A stretch of 6,044 nt of DNA from Candidatus Bathyarchaeota archaeon (GCA_026015225.1 JAOZGV010000087.1:1-6044); one strand, 5' to 3'; counted from the first letter of the stretch, positions 1 to 5,456 are shown. The notes: generated by a model not told the origin, from the sequence alone. Numbers and translations: made by a program.

Positions 1-723
1 AAGAAAGGCATTTCTGCAGTTAGAAGAGCAAGTGAAAAGGATATGGAGAAACTTGCAAGGGCAACAGGAGGAAGGCTAGTAACGAATATAGATGATTTGT
101 CATCAAAGGACTTAGGAGCTGCAGGAATTGTTGAAGAGCGAAAGATAGGCGATGATGAAATGATCTTCGTTGAGAAATGCAAAAATCCGAAATCTGTAAC
201 TATCCTGATAAGAGGAGGAACTGATAGGATTACGAGTGAGGCTGAGAGATCCATTCATGATGCTCTTTGTGTGGTCAGAGATGTTGTCAGGGATCCAAGA
301 ATTGTTGCTGGCGGTGGAGCCGTTGAGGTCGAAATATCGAGTAGGCTAGAAAAATGGGCCGAAAAAGAATCAGGAAGAGAACAATTGGCTATTAAGGCAT
401 TCGCCGAAGCCTTGGAAATAATACCTACTACTCTTGCGGAGAATGCTGGCCTCGATACGATAAATACTATGGTGAATCTTAGTTCCGCTCATGAAAAAGG
501 CGAAAAATGGGCAGGAATTGATCTTTTCGATGGAAAAGTAAAGGATACATATAAAATGGGTGTATACGAACCTGCCTCTGTGAAAGAACAAGCTATAAAA
601 TCTGCAAGTGAAGCTGTGACGATGATACTCAAGATAGACGATGTTATCGCTGGTACTAAGTCAGGAGGAACTCCGCCACCTACTGGTCCCCCAGAAGGAA
701 TGGGCGGTTCAGAATTCGATTAA
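1..723 (+). CDS. thermosome (group II chaperonin) subunit, C-terminal part, cut by left edge
   Basis: The reading frame is open from base 1, so this is the 3' part (240 codons) of a gene that begins outside the window; the Met codon at 43 is internal. Thermosome subunits usually have about 540-550 residues, so roughly the first 300 are missing. They form a cytosolic double-ring ATP-driven folding chamber. Visible landmarks are the end of the apical domain, the ILIRGGT segment, then ERSIHDAL, whose Asp (codon at 259-261) matches the conserved catalytic Asp of chaperonin ATP hydrolysis. These are followed by the equatorial VAGGGAVEVE glycine motif (near 303-332), LAENAGLDTI (near 433-462) and VKEQAIKSASEAV before the last helices. 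The C-terminus is a Gly/Pro/Met-rich tail (GGTPPPTGPPEGMGG), typical of flexible tails pointing into the chamber. The P-loop-like GDGTT motif would lie upstream, off the window. Family assignment is very secure; the subunit type (alpha, beta or gamma) cannot be told. Confidence 0.96.
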   Translation, partial: KKGISAVRRASEKDMEKLARATGGRLVTNIDDLSSKDLGAAGIVEERKIGDDEMIFVEKCKNPKSVTILIRGGTDRITSEAERSIHDALCVVRDVVRDPRIVAGGGAVEVEISSRLEKWAEKESGREQLAIKAFAEALEIIPTTLAENAGLDTINTMVNLSSAHEKGEKWAGIDLFDGKVKDTYKMGVYEPASVKEQAIKSASEAVTMILKIDDVIAGTKSGGTPPPTGPPEGMGGSEFD

Positions 724-729
724 ACCAAC

Positions 730-744
730 TTTTTTTCTTTTTTT
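730..744 (+). terminator. T-rich terminator after the thermosome gene
   Basis: Two runs of seven T separated by a single C begin 7 bases after the stop codon at 721-723. Archaeal RNA polymerase terminates at T-rich tracts in the non-template strand without needing a hairpin, and none is obvious here. Confidence 0.65.
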
Positions 745-773
745 ATAAATCAGATTTTCAAATCAATAAAAAT
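742..773 (+). promoter_or_regulatory. candidate promoter region of the ferredoxin-AOR operon
   Basis: Two TATA-like boxes lie here: TTTATAAAT at 742-750 and CAATAAAAAT around 764-773. With the usual 25-27 nt spacing they would start transcripts near 772 or 794, giving a leader of about 49 or 27 nt before the start codon at 821. The second leaves a short leader that still contains the AAAGG ribosome-binding motif at 811-815. Which box is used cannot be decided from sequence. Confidence 0.4.
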
Positions 774-820
774 TCTCTGTTCCCGTTAGCACGCGCGCGC
801 TCTTATGATTAAAGGCTCAG

Positions 821-1249
821 TTGTTGTGTGATTTCTTGGTTAATGGAAAGATAGTAGTTGTTGATGTAAACTTATGCGTAGGTTGCCAATCATGTATGTT
901 CGCCTGCACTCGGCGTTTTGGAAATGCAGGATTGGGAAAATCAGCAATACATATAGGCTCTGCAGGAGGAATCGAAAGAGGCTTTGTGGTTATAATTTGT
1001 AGAGGATGTCCAGATCCTCCATGCATGAAAGTATGTCCCTCAAATGCTCTTAGAAAAAGAGATGGAGGGGGAGTGATATTGGATGCGGGAAAATGTATTG
1101 GATGTAAAAATTGTGTAAAGGAATGCACAATCGGAGCGATTTTTTGGGACGAGGAAATGAATAAACCGGTCATCTGTGTGCATTGCGGTATTTGTGCAAA
1201 TTATTGTCCCTACGGAGTGCTAAAATTAGAAAAAAAAGGGGATGATTGA
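821..1249 (+). CDS. polyferredoxin-like electron-transfer subunit with four 4Fe-4S motifs, partner of the adjacent AOR-family enzyme
   Basis: This 142-residue protein carries 16 cysteines in four groups: C19/22/25/29 (CxxCxxCxxxC), C60/63/68/72 (CxxCxDPPCxxxCP), C92/95/98/102 and C119/122/125/129, enough for four 4Fe-4S clusters. The layout, including the PPC in the second group, is that of the DmsB/HycB/NrfC type of iron-sulphur subunit. No twin-arginine or other signal peptide is present, so it should be cytoplasmic. The start is taken as TTG at 821: the frame is closed by a stop at 806-808, no ATG lies before the first Cys motif, and AAAGG (811-815) sits 5 nt upstream; TTG at 824 or 836 are alternatives. 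Its stop codon lies inside the beginning of the next frame, so the two genes are almost certainly co-translated. It probably accepts electrons from the AOR enzyme and passes them to ferredoxin or another carrier. The acceptor is unknown. Confidence 0.9.
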   Translation: MLCDFLVNGKIVVVDVNLCVGCQSCMFACTRRFGNAGLGKSAIHIGSAGGIERGFVVIICRGCPDPPCMKVCPSNALRKRDGGGVILDAGKCIGCKNCVKECTIGAIFWDEEMNKPVICVHCGICANYCPYGVLKLEKKGDD

Positions 1250-1250
1250 T

Positions 1251-3014
1251 ATGATTGAAGGAGATCCTCTTAAAAAAGTTCTTCATATAGACCTATCTAT
1301 TAAAAGATTCTGGGTTGAAGAAAGAAATGATTTATTTGAAAAATTTATTGGCGGTGTTGGTGTAGCATCACAGCTTTTAAGTGAGGAATGTGGAAAAAAG
1401 ACAGATCCGTTAGGACCCAAGAATCCTATCATATTCGCAGTAGGACCTCTTACTGGATCATTTCCTCTGGCATCTAAAACAGTTTCGATGTTTAAATCGC
1501 CATTGACAGGCAATCTTGGTGAAAGTCATGCAGGGGGCAGGAGCGCTATTGCGATAAGAATGGCTGGTTACGGGGCTATTGTTATTAAAGGTCAAAGTAG
1601 CGAACCAGTTTATATAGCCGTTCATGGAAATCGAGTATACTTTAAAAACGCTTCAGTCTTATGGGGTATGGGAAATAGCTATTCAGTAGGAAGAATCCTA
1701 AGGGAAAGAGAATCTGGTGCTGGTCTTCGTACTATTATGAGGATAGGCAGAGCTGGTGAAGAATTAATTTCTTATGCTAGTGTTATTACAGAGACATACA
1801 GACATTTCGGAAGACTTGGTTTAGGCGCCGTCTTTGGTAGCAAAAAATTAAAAGCGATAGTTATTTCAGGGAATAACTCACTTAAAGTTAACAATGTTAA
1901 ACAATACAGAAAGACTTATGACGAAATTTATAATTCTGTAGTGAATTCGCCTGCTATGAATAAGTATCACGAATTAGGAACGCCAATAAATGTTAATGTT
2001 ATAAACTCAATTGAGGCATTGCCTACAAGAAATCTAAAGGAAGCTAAATTCGAATATGCTGATAACATATCAGGGGAGACATTCCTAGAAAAATATCTTG
2101 GGCGCCGTATAGCTTGTGCTCATTGCCCAGTTAGTTGTATCCACTTGGCAGCACTTAGAGAGTCTTATGAGTCAGATCCATACTTTTTCAAGACAACTAT
2201 GATAAGTTATGATTATGAGCCGATATTTTCATTAGGGTCTATGTTAGGCATTCCAAATCCTGATGAATTGCTCAGACTCCTGGAGGAAATAGAAATTCTT
2301 GGTTTTGATGCAATGAGCGCAGGAGTTGTTTTGGCTTGGGCTACAGAGAGCCAAGAAGCTGGATTAATTTCTGAAAAAGACACTTTTGGAATTAAATTTA
2401 AATGGGGAGATTATGAGAGTTACATAAAAGCATTAAGACTTGTAATAAAATGTGAAAATGAATTTTATGAGGCTCTTGGTCGAGGAGTTGAACATGCCTC
2501 AACTGTTTATGGTGGAGATGATTTCGCACTCGCATTCGGTGGTAATGAAATGCCTGGATATCACACTGGCCCTGCAGCATATATAGGATTCTTAACTGGT
2601 GCAAGACATAGCCATTTAGATAATGCAGGATATAGTTTAGATCAAAAAGTAATATCCTCAAATGAAAAATTAACACCAGATGAAACAGCTAATAAACTAT
2701 TATCTGAGGAAATTTGGAGGCAAATTCTTTCATCTTTAGTAGTTTGCTTTTTTGCAAGAGGTATATATACGCCTGAAATAGTCACAAAAGCTCTTGAAAT
2801 CATGGGATATAACTTAACTTACGATGATTCACTTAATATTGGTCGCGAAATTTTAAAAATTAAGAACAATTTCAAAAAAGAAAATGGATTTAACGAAAAT
2901 AACCTGAGAATTCCTAAGAGAATCTTTGAGACTAAAGCTCCTACTGGGAAATTTACTGAAGAGTATATCAGACAAGGAGTCTCTGCTTATTTTAAATTAT
3001 TGAACTCGGATTAA
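1251..3014 (+). CDS. aldehyde ferredoxin oxidoreductase (AOR) family tungsten/molybdenum enzyme, catalytic subunit
   Basis: A 587-residue protein close to the family's usual length of about 600. AOR enzymes hold a tungsten (or molybdenum) bis-pterin cofactor and one 4Fe-4S cluster and oxidise aldehydes to acids with ferredoxin as acceptor. The N-terminal domain shows GPLTGSFPLASKT and KSPLTGNLGESHAGG (about residues 65-95). The pterin-binding region GRAGEELISYAS and GRLGLGAVFGSKKLKAI follows (166-203). The cluster ligands are C289, C292 and C296 (CAHCPVSC) plus C499, matching Cys288/291/295/494 of the Pyrococcus furiosus enzyme. ATG at 1251 is preferred over ATG at 1242 because GGGGATGAT (1238-1246), similar to the Shine-Dalgarno sequence, has proper spacing only for 1251; starting at 1242 would add three residues and overlap the upstream stop. 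In the active-site region, EMPGYHTGPA and GARHSHLDNAGYS (about 433-462) replace the PGYDPRG-type motif of classical AOR. The substrate is therefore uncertain: aliphatic or aromatic aldehydes as in heteromeric WOR5-like enzymes are likely; a BamB-like reductase is less likely. Confidence 0.93.
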   Translation: MIEGDPLKKVLHIDLSIKRFWVEERNDLFEKFIGGVGVASQLLSEECGKKTDPLGPKNPIIFAVGPLTGSFPLASKTVSMFKSPLTGNLGESHAGGRSAIAIRMAGYGAIVIKGQSSEPVYIAVHGNRVYFKNASVLWGMGNSYSVGRILRERESGAGLRTIMRIGRAGEELISYASVITETYRHFGRLGLGAVFGSKKLKAIVISGNNSLKVNNVKQYRKTYDEIYNSVVNSPAMNKYHELGTPINVNVINSIEALPTRNLKEAKFEYADNISGETFLEKYLGRRIACAHCPVSCIHLAALRESYESDPYFFKTTMISYDYEPIFSLGSMLGIPNPDELLRLLEEIEILGFDAMSAGVVLAWATESQEAGLISEKDTFGIKFKWGDYESYIKALRLVIKCENEFYEALGRGVEHASTVYGGDDFALAFGGNEMPGYHTGPAAYIGFLTGARHSHLDNAGYSLDQKVISSNEKLTPDETANKLLSEEIWRQILSSLVVCFFARGIYTPEIVTKALEIMGYNLTYDDSLNIGREILKIKNNFKKENGFNENNLRIPKRIFETKAPTGKFTEEYIRQGVSAYFKLLNSD

Positions 3015-3059
3015 AAAAGAGATGGCAAGTCTCACCAGATTATTATTAATAATTATCCA

Positions 3060-3155
3060 GTGTTGCCTGCAACACTAACACTCAGCTTCACTGATGGGCA
3101 TCGCCCCACTTTGCTGAGCTCTCTCAGAGGCAGGCATTTATTGGTGCTCACCACC
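3060..3155. ncRNA. candidate structured RNA in the AOR-tyrS intergenic region
   Basis: This patch is clearly richer in G and C than its surroundings and is dense in complementary segments. A 7-bp arm (3064-3070 with 3130-3136) can close a domain containing a hairpin made of CTCAGC (3081-3086) and GCTGAG (3113-3118), capped by GGGC-ATC-GCCC (3096-3106), and a small hairpin 3119-3122 with 3126-3129. GGTG at 3143-3146 can pair with CACC at 3152-3155. In hot-living AT-rich archaea, such local GC rise plus nested pairing often marks an RNA gene. The strand is not determined: a minus-strand transcript would run into six T at 3018-3013, whereas on the plus strand the region could be the 3' UTR of the AOR gene or a separate RNA. 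No T-loop of a tRNA, SRP or RNase P signature was recognised. Base pairing is seen; being transcribed is inference. Confidence 0.35.
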
Positions 3156-3162
3156 TAGCTAA

Positions 3163-3197
3163 GTTACAGTTATCGATCAAGATAAATACATGGTAAC
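3163..3197. repeat. imperfect inverted repeat (two-part stem-loop) upstream of the tyrS promoter
   Basis: GTTAC at 3163-3167 pairs with GTAAC at 3193-3197, and inside it TTATC (3170-3174) pairs with GATAA (3181-3185) around a 6-nt loop. It lies upstream of the likely tyrS transcript start, so it may belong to the structured RNA region, act as a DNA site, or be chance in AT-rich sequence. Confidence 0.3.
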
Positions 3198-3224
3198 ATT
3201 AATTCTTGAAAGATAAAAATCTTG

Positions 3225-3235
3225 TATTTAAAATT
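3225..3235 (+). promoter_or_regulatory. TATA-like box of the tyrS operon
   Basis: TATTTAAAATT centred near 3230 would place the transcript start near 3255-3257. This gives a leaderless or very short-leader mRNA, in keeping with the lack of a clear ribosome-binding site before any of the clustered ATG codons (3249, 3255, 3264, 3267). Confidence 0.45.
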
Positions 3236-3266
3236 GGAATAAAATTAAATGGGTATGCATCTTATG

Positions 3267-4358
3267 ATGGATTTCGAAAAAAAATTAGATCTCATCACTG
3301 AAAATCTTAGTGAAATTGTAACACTAAACGATTTAAGAAATTTGATTGAAACAGAAGAACGTCCTAAAGCTTATTGGGGATTTGAATGCTCAGGCTTAAT
3401 GCACTTGGGAATGGGTCTTATATGTGGTAATAAAGTTAAAAACTTAATAGAAGCAGGATTTGATTTTACAATTTTTTTGGCTGATTGGCACTCTTGGATT
3501 AATAATAAACTCGGAGGAGACATGGAAAATATAAAAATCTGTGGGGAATATTTCAAGAATTGCTTCACTGGATTGGGAATTAATCCAAATAAGGTAAAAT
3601 ATTTATGGGCCTCTGATCTAGTGGAAAGTTCAGAATATTGGAGGAAAGTCATAAAAATTGCGAAATTAAATTCTCTTCAGCGAGTCTCAAGGTCTCTGCC
3701 TATTATGGGTAGGCAACTTGGTCAAGAAGATATAGATGCCGCATCAATATTTTATCCATGCATGCAAGCAGCTGATATTTTCCAATTAGACTTGGATGTA
3801 GCATGTTCAGGAATAGATCAAAGAAAAGCACATATGTTGGCTAGAGATGTGGCTGATAAAATGGAATCAAAAAAACCAGTATGTCTTCATACTCCCCTTC
3901 TAATGGGTCTTACAGGTTCAGGTGAAAGTACAGATAAAGAAATATATGATGAGGACCAAAGACTGAGCTATCAGATAATGACCAAGATGTCTAAAAGCAT
4001 TCCGGGCAGTGCGATTTATATTCATGACTCCCCTGAGGACATAAAGAAAAAAATACTCGATGCTTATTGCCCTTCAAAGCAAGTTGATGAAAATCCTATT
4101 TTTGAAATTATCAGATATATTATTTTTCCAGAAAATAAAGAAATTAAAATTATAAGACCAAACAAATATGGAGGACCCATATACTTTTCAAGAATTGATG
4201 AAATAATGGAATCGTATAGAAAAGGTACGATACATCCTTTGGATTTAAAAAATAGCGTAGCTGAAATTCTAATTGAAATGTTAAAAGGGGTAAGAGTTCA
4301 TTTTAGAAAAAATCCAAATTCCTTAAGAGCTATGGAGAAAATTGAAATTACTAGATAA
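3267..4358 (+). CDS. tyrS: tyrosyl-tRNA synthetase, archaeal type
   Basis: This class I synthetase charges tRNA-Tyr with tyrosine in the cytosol. The 363-residue chain aligns by eye with Methanocaldococcus jannaschii TyrRS throughout. Tyrosine-pocket residues are all present: Y36 (AYWGFECSG), Y163, Q167 and D170 (FYPCMQAADIF) and Q185 (GIDQRKAHMLARD), corresponding to Tyr32, Tyr151, Gln155, Asp158 and Gln173 of that enzyme. This separates it from TrpRS. The HIGH signature appears as HLGM (46-49), lacking the second His, and the KMSKS loop is intact at 240-244. About 20 extra residues (roughly 215-239) lie between GLTG and KMSKS relative to the M. jannaschii protein. The C-terminal IHPLDLKNSVAEIL is typical. 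ATG at 3267 is chosen because MDFEKK best matches the start of the M. jannaschii enzyme and it lies downstream of the predicted transcript start; upstream in-frame ATGs at 3249, 3255 and 3264 would add up to six residues. A Toprim gene follows after 12 nt. Confidence 0.94.
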   Translation: MDFEKKLDLITENLSEIVTLNDLRNLIETEERPKAYWGFECSGLMHLGMGLICGNKVKNLIEAGFDFTIFLADWHSWINNKLGGDMENIKICGEYFKNCFTGLGINPNKVKYLWASDLVESSEYWRKVIKIAKLNSLQRVSRSLPIMGRQLGQEDIDAASIFYPCMQAADIFQLDLDVACSGIDQRKAHMLARDVADKMESKKPVCLHTPLLMGLTGSGESTDKEIYDEDQRLSYQIMTKMSKSIPGSAIYIHDSPEDIKKKILDAYCPSKQVDENPIFEIIRYIIFPENKEIKIIRPNKYGGPIYFSRIDEIMESYRKGTIHPLDLKNSVAEILIEMLKGVRVHFRKNPNSLRAMEKIEITR

Positions 4359-4370
4359 AGGGCGCCATAT

Positions 4371-4775
4371 ATGTCTAGTATAATCAGAAAATTTGAAAAA
4401 ATCGAAAAAACATTGAATAAAATGGCTGTAGATTCTGAAAAAGGAATTCCAATACTAGTTGAAGGTAAAAAAGATAAGAGTTCACTAAGGCGACTTAGCA
4501 TCAAAGGAAAAATTATATGTATCAAGTCAAATAGAGGGAATCTGCAGGATCTGTTATGTACTATGAAATCATTTAATGAGATAATTGTGTTAACAGATTT
4601 TGACCATGAAGGTATAGAATTGGCAAAAATATTGGAGAACGAACTTATCTTCGAGAAAATTAAACCTAATTTACTTTTCTGGAAGGACTTAAAAAAAGTA
4701 GCAGGGCATGATCTAAATGCAATAGAGGGGCTATGTACATATTTTCATAAGCTTAAGTTAAAAGTAAAAAATTAA
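4371..4775 (+). CDS. small archaeal Toprim-domain protein (UPF0292-like)
   Basis: A 134-residue protein consisting essentially of one Toprim fold, the metal-binding module of primases, topoisomerases and RNase M5. The first acidic motif is VEGKKD (Glu31), the second is LTDFDHEG (Asp76, Asp78), and a late HDLNAIEGL segment resembles the end of archaeal UPF0292 proteins. A basic, helical N-terminus (about 1-25) and a Lys-rich C-terminus flank it. The biochemical role of this family is not established to my knowledge; the resemblance to RNase M5-type nucleases suggests an RNA or DNA processing activity, which is inference. Start ATG 4371 has AAAGGG about 7 nt upstream (4357-4362), overlapping the tyrS stop. 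The 12-nt gap implies co-transcription with tyrS, placing it in a translation or RNA-maturation context. All key acidic residues are intact, so it is probably active. Confidence 0.85.
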   Translation: MSSIIRKFEKIEKTLNKMAVDSEKGIPILVEGKKDKSSLRRLSIKGKIICIKSNRGNLQDLLCTMKSFNEIIVLTDFDHEGIELAKILENELIFEKIKPNLLFWKDLKKVAGHDLNAIEGLCTYFHKLKLKVKN

Positions 4776-4782
4776 TTTAAAT
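4776..4782 (+). promoter_or_regulatory. TATA-like box of the tRNA-Ala gene
   Basis: TTTAAAT centred at 4779 predicts a start near 4805, leaving a leader of about 12 nt before the tRNA's first base at 4817, which RNase P would remove. It directly follows the Toprim stop codon, so the tRNA probably has its own promoter. Confidence 0.5.
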
Positions 4783-4839
4783 CATACTCTTCGTTAGAAT
4801 AAGAAAATGAAATATAGGGCCGGTAGTTCAGATTGGTAT

Positions 4840-4871
4840 GCTATCAATCAAAACAATGATTCTAGGCCAAA
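4840..4871 (+). other. noncanonical tRNA intron in the D arm
   Basis: The central 4-bp helix is TGGT (4834-4837) with GCCA (4866-4869), one G-U pair. The 5' bulge is ATG (4838-4840) and the 3' bulge AAG (4870-4872). The intron-side helix is CTA/TAG (4841-4843, 4863-4865) continuing into AATCA/TGATT (4846-4850, 4857-4861) around loop AAACAA. Cutting after the second base of each bulge gives this 32-nt intron. The outer exon helix is weak, so the motif is of the relaxed kind. If the mature base 21 is A4838, the intron would be 33 nt (4839-4871). Confidence 0.75.
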
Positions 4872-4887
4872 GAACGTCCGGTTTGCA

Positions 4888-4905
4888 TGGCTTACTGCCC
4901 ATAAA
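4888..4905 (+). other. canonical tRNA intron at position 37/38
   Basis: An 18-nt intron with a textbook bulge-helix-bulge. The outer helix is the anticodon stem (closing pair 4881-4907). The central helix is TTTG (4882-4885) with CATA (4900-4903), with one T-T mismatch. The 5' bulge CAT (4886-4888) and 3' bulge AAT (4904-4906) are followed by the intron helix GGC/GCC (4889-4891, 4897-4899) with loop TTACT. Cuts fall after 4887 and 4905, leaving anticodon loop TTTGCAT. Confidence 0.88.
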
Positions 4906-4944
4906 TCCGGAAGGTCGCGGGTTCAAATCCCGCCCGGTCCACCA

Positions 4945-4967
4945 TTTTTATAAAACATTTTTAACAA
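4945..4967 (+). terminator. T-rich terminator after tRNA-Ala
   Basis: Five T follow the CCA directly (4945-4949) and another run of five T appears shortly after (near 4959-4963). This is the usual archaeal termination signal for a tRNA gene, and it separates it from the converging minus-strand gene. Confidence 0.5.
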
Positions 4968-5023
4968 TTATCTTTCTGTATAAGATGAACTCGCTCCATG
5001 AATTAAAAGAATAGAAAATCATC

Positions 5024-5422
5024 TCACTTTAGAAGATTATAAGCAAGCGCCCCCTTAATAACGCTTGTTTGTGTTACTAACCCGATTAACTTCCCTTTAC
5101 TATCTACGATTGGTATTCTTTGTATTCCTGTCTTTATCATAGCTTCTACAATCTCTTTAAGAGTTGTATCCTCACGTCCCTTGATTAAATTCCTTGTCAT
5201 CAAATCATCAATACATAAATTTGAAACTTCGGAACCAGCTAGATCTACATCTCTTAAAGTTATCATTCCGACTAATATGTCATCTTTATCGACTACTGGC
5301 AAACCCCCTATTCCATGTCGCATCATTTTTAAGCGAGCAAGGGCTACTTTAGATCCAACTTTTATTGTAAGCACATCTTTAATCATTATATCTCTTGCTA
5401 AAAAATCATCCATAATAATCAT
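5024..5422 (-). CDS. protein with two CBS domains (nucleotide-sensing regulatory module)
   Basis: A 132-residue stand-alone CBS-pair protein. CBS domain 1 spans about residues 10-62, with DIMIKDVLTI and HGIGGLPVVDKDDILVGMITLRDV. CBS domain 2 spans about 71-125, with IDDLMTRNLIKG and GIQRIPIVDSKGKLIGLVTQTSV. Such pairs (Bateman modules) bind adenine nucleotides such as AMP, ATP or SAM in the cleft between the domains and regulate enzymes or channels. No further domain, signal peptide or membrane segment is present, so the partner is unknown. The start is ATG 5422; TTG 5425 and ATG 5413 are in-frame alternatives, and the putative TATA box at 5450-5456 predicts a transcript start near 5428, just upstream of 5422. 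It lies downstream of the universal stress protein gene on the same strand, separated by 108 nt, so a shared regulatory theme is plausible but not shown. Confidence 0.9.
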   Translation of the reverse strand: MIIMDDFLARDIMIKDVLTIKVGSKVALARLKMMRHGIGGLPVVDKDDILVGMITLRDVDLAGSEVSNLCIDDLMTRNLIKGREDTTLKEIVEAMIKTGIQRIPIVDSKGKLIGLVTQTSVIKGALAYNLLK

Positions 5423-5449
5423 CAAATTATTATTCCAAATTAAAAAATA

Positions 5450-5456
5450 ATTTAAA
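5450..5456 (-). promoter_or_regulatory. TATA-like box of the CBS-domain gene
   Basis: Read on the minus strand, TTTAAAT at 5456-5450 predicts a transcript start near 5428, a few bases before ATG 5422. A run of six T just downstream (minus strand, 5447-5442) could also help end the transcript of the upstream stress-protein gene. Confidence 0.45.

Larger units (their letters stand above)
4817..4944 (+). tRNA. tRNA-Ala, anticodon UGC, with two introns and encoded CCA
   Basis: The acceptor arm is GGGCCGG (4817-4823) with CCGGTCC (4934-4940), including the G3-U70 wobble pair (4819/4938), the identity mark of tRNA-Ala. The discriminator is A4941 and CCA is encoded (4942-4944). The T arm is GCGGG-TTCAAAT-CCCGC (4917-4933). 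The anticodon stem TCCGG (4877-4881) pairs with CCGGA (4907-4911), with anticodon TGC at 4884-4886. The D stem pairs GTTC (4826-4829) with GAAC (4872-4875). This works only if the 32 or so bases between the D loop and GAAC are removed; a second insert of 18 nt interrupts the anticodon loop after position 37. Removing 4840-4871 and 4888-4905 leaves a 78-nt tRNA including CCA. Exons are thus 4817-4839, 4872-4887 and 4906-4944. Both inserts can form bulge-helix-bulge structures cut by archaeal splicing endonuclease. The D-loop junction is uncertain by one base. Confidence 0.93.

Noticed and set aside
817..1173. Open frame of 118 codons on the minus strand opposite the ferredoxin gene
   Set aside because: It is the antisense shadow of a gene with an unmistakable 16-cysteine pattern; the translated protein shows no known motif and its composition is not protein-like.
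2398..2676. Open frame of 92 codons on the minus strand inside the AOR gene
   Set aside because: Antisense shadow, rich in His and Leu, no promoter, no motif; the plus-strand frame is well supported.
3022..3078. An 18-residue hydrophobic frame starting at ATG 3022 (MASLTRLLLIIIQCCLQH), reminiscent of a leader peptide
   Set aside because: It has no properly spaced ribosome-binding site, ends inside the first hairpin, lies in the AOR trailer rather than before a regulated gene transcript, and its length is within chance expectation.
3060..3197. Possibility that the structured patch is a tRNA (perhaps with introns), an H/ACA or C/D guide RNA, SRP RNA or RNase P RNA
   Set aside because: No TTCRA-type T loop or acceptor partner is present on either strand. 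ACA boxes are not placed directly after the stems. TGATGG and CTGA resemble C and D boxes but are not arranged as a C/D RNA. No SRP or RNase P core motif was recognised.
3267..4358. Tryptophanyl-tRNA synthetase as an alternative identity
   Set aside because: The Tyr, Gln and Asp residues of the tyrosine pocket and the GIDQRK segment match archaeal TyrRS position by position, and the chain aligns with TyrRS over its full length.
5181..5450. Plus-strand frame of 89 codons opposite the CBS-domain gene
   Set aside because: Antisense to a clear two-CBS-domain protein, Ser/Ile/Lys-biased product with no motif.
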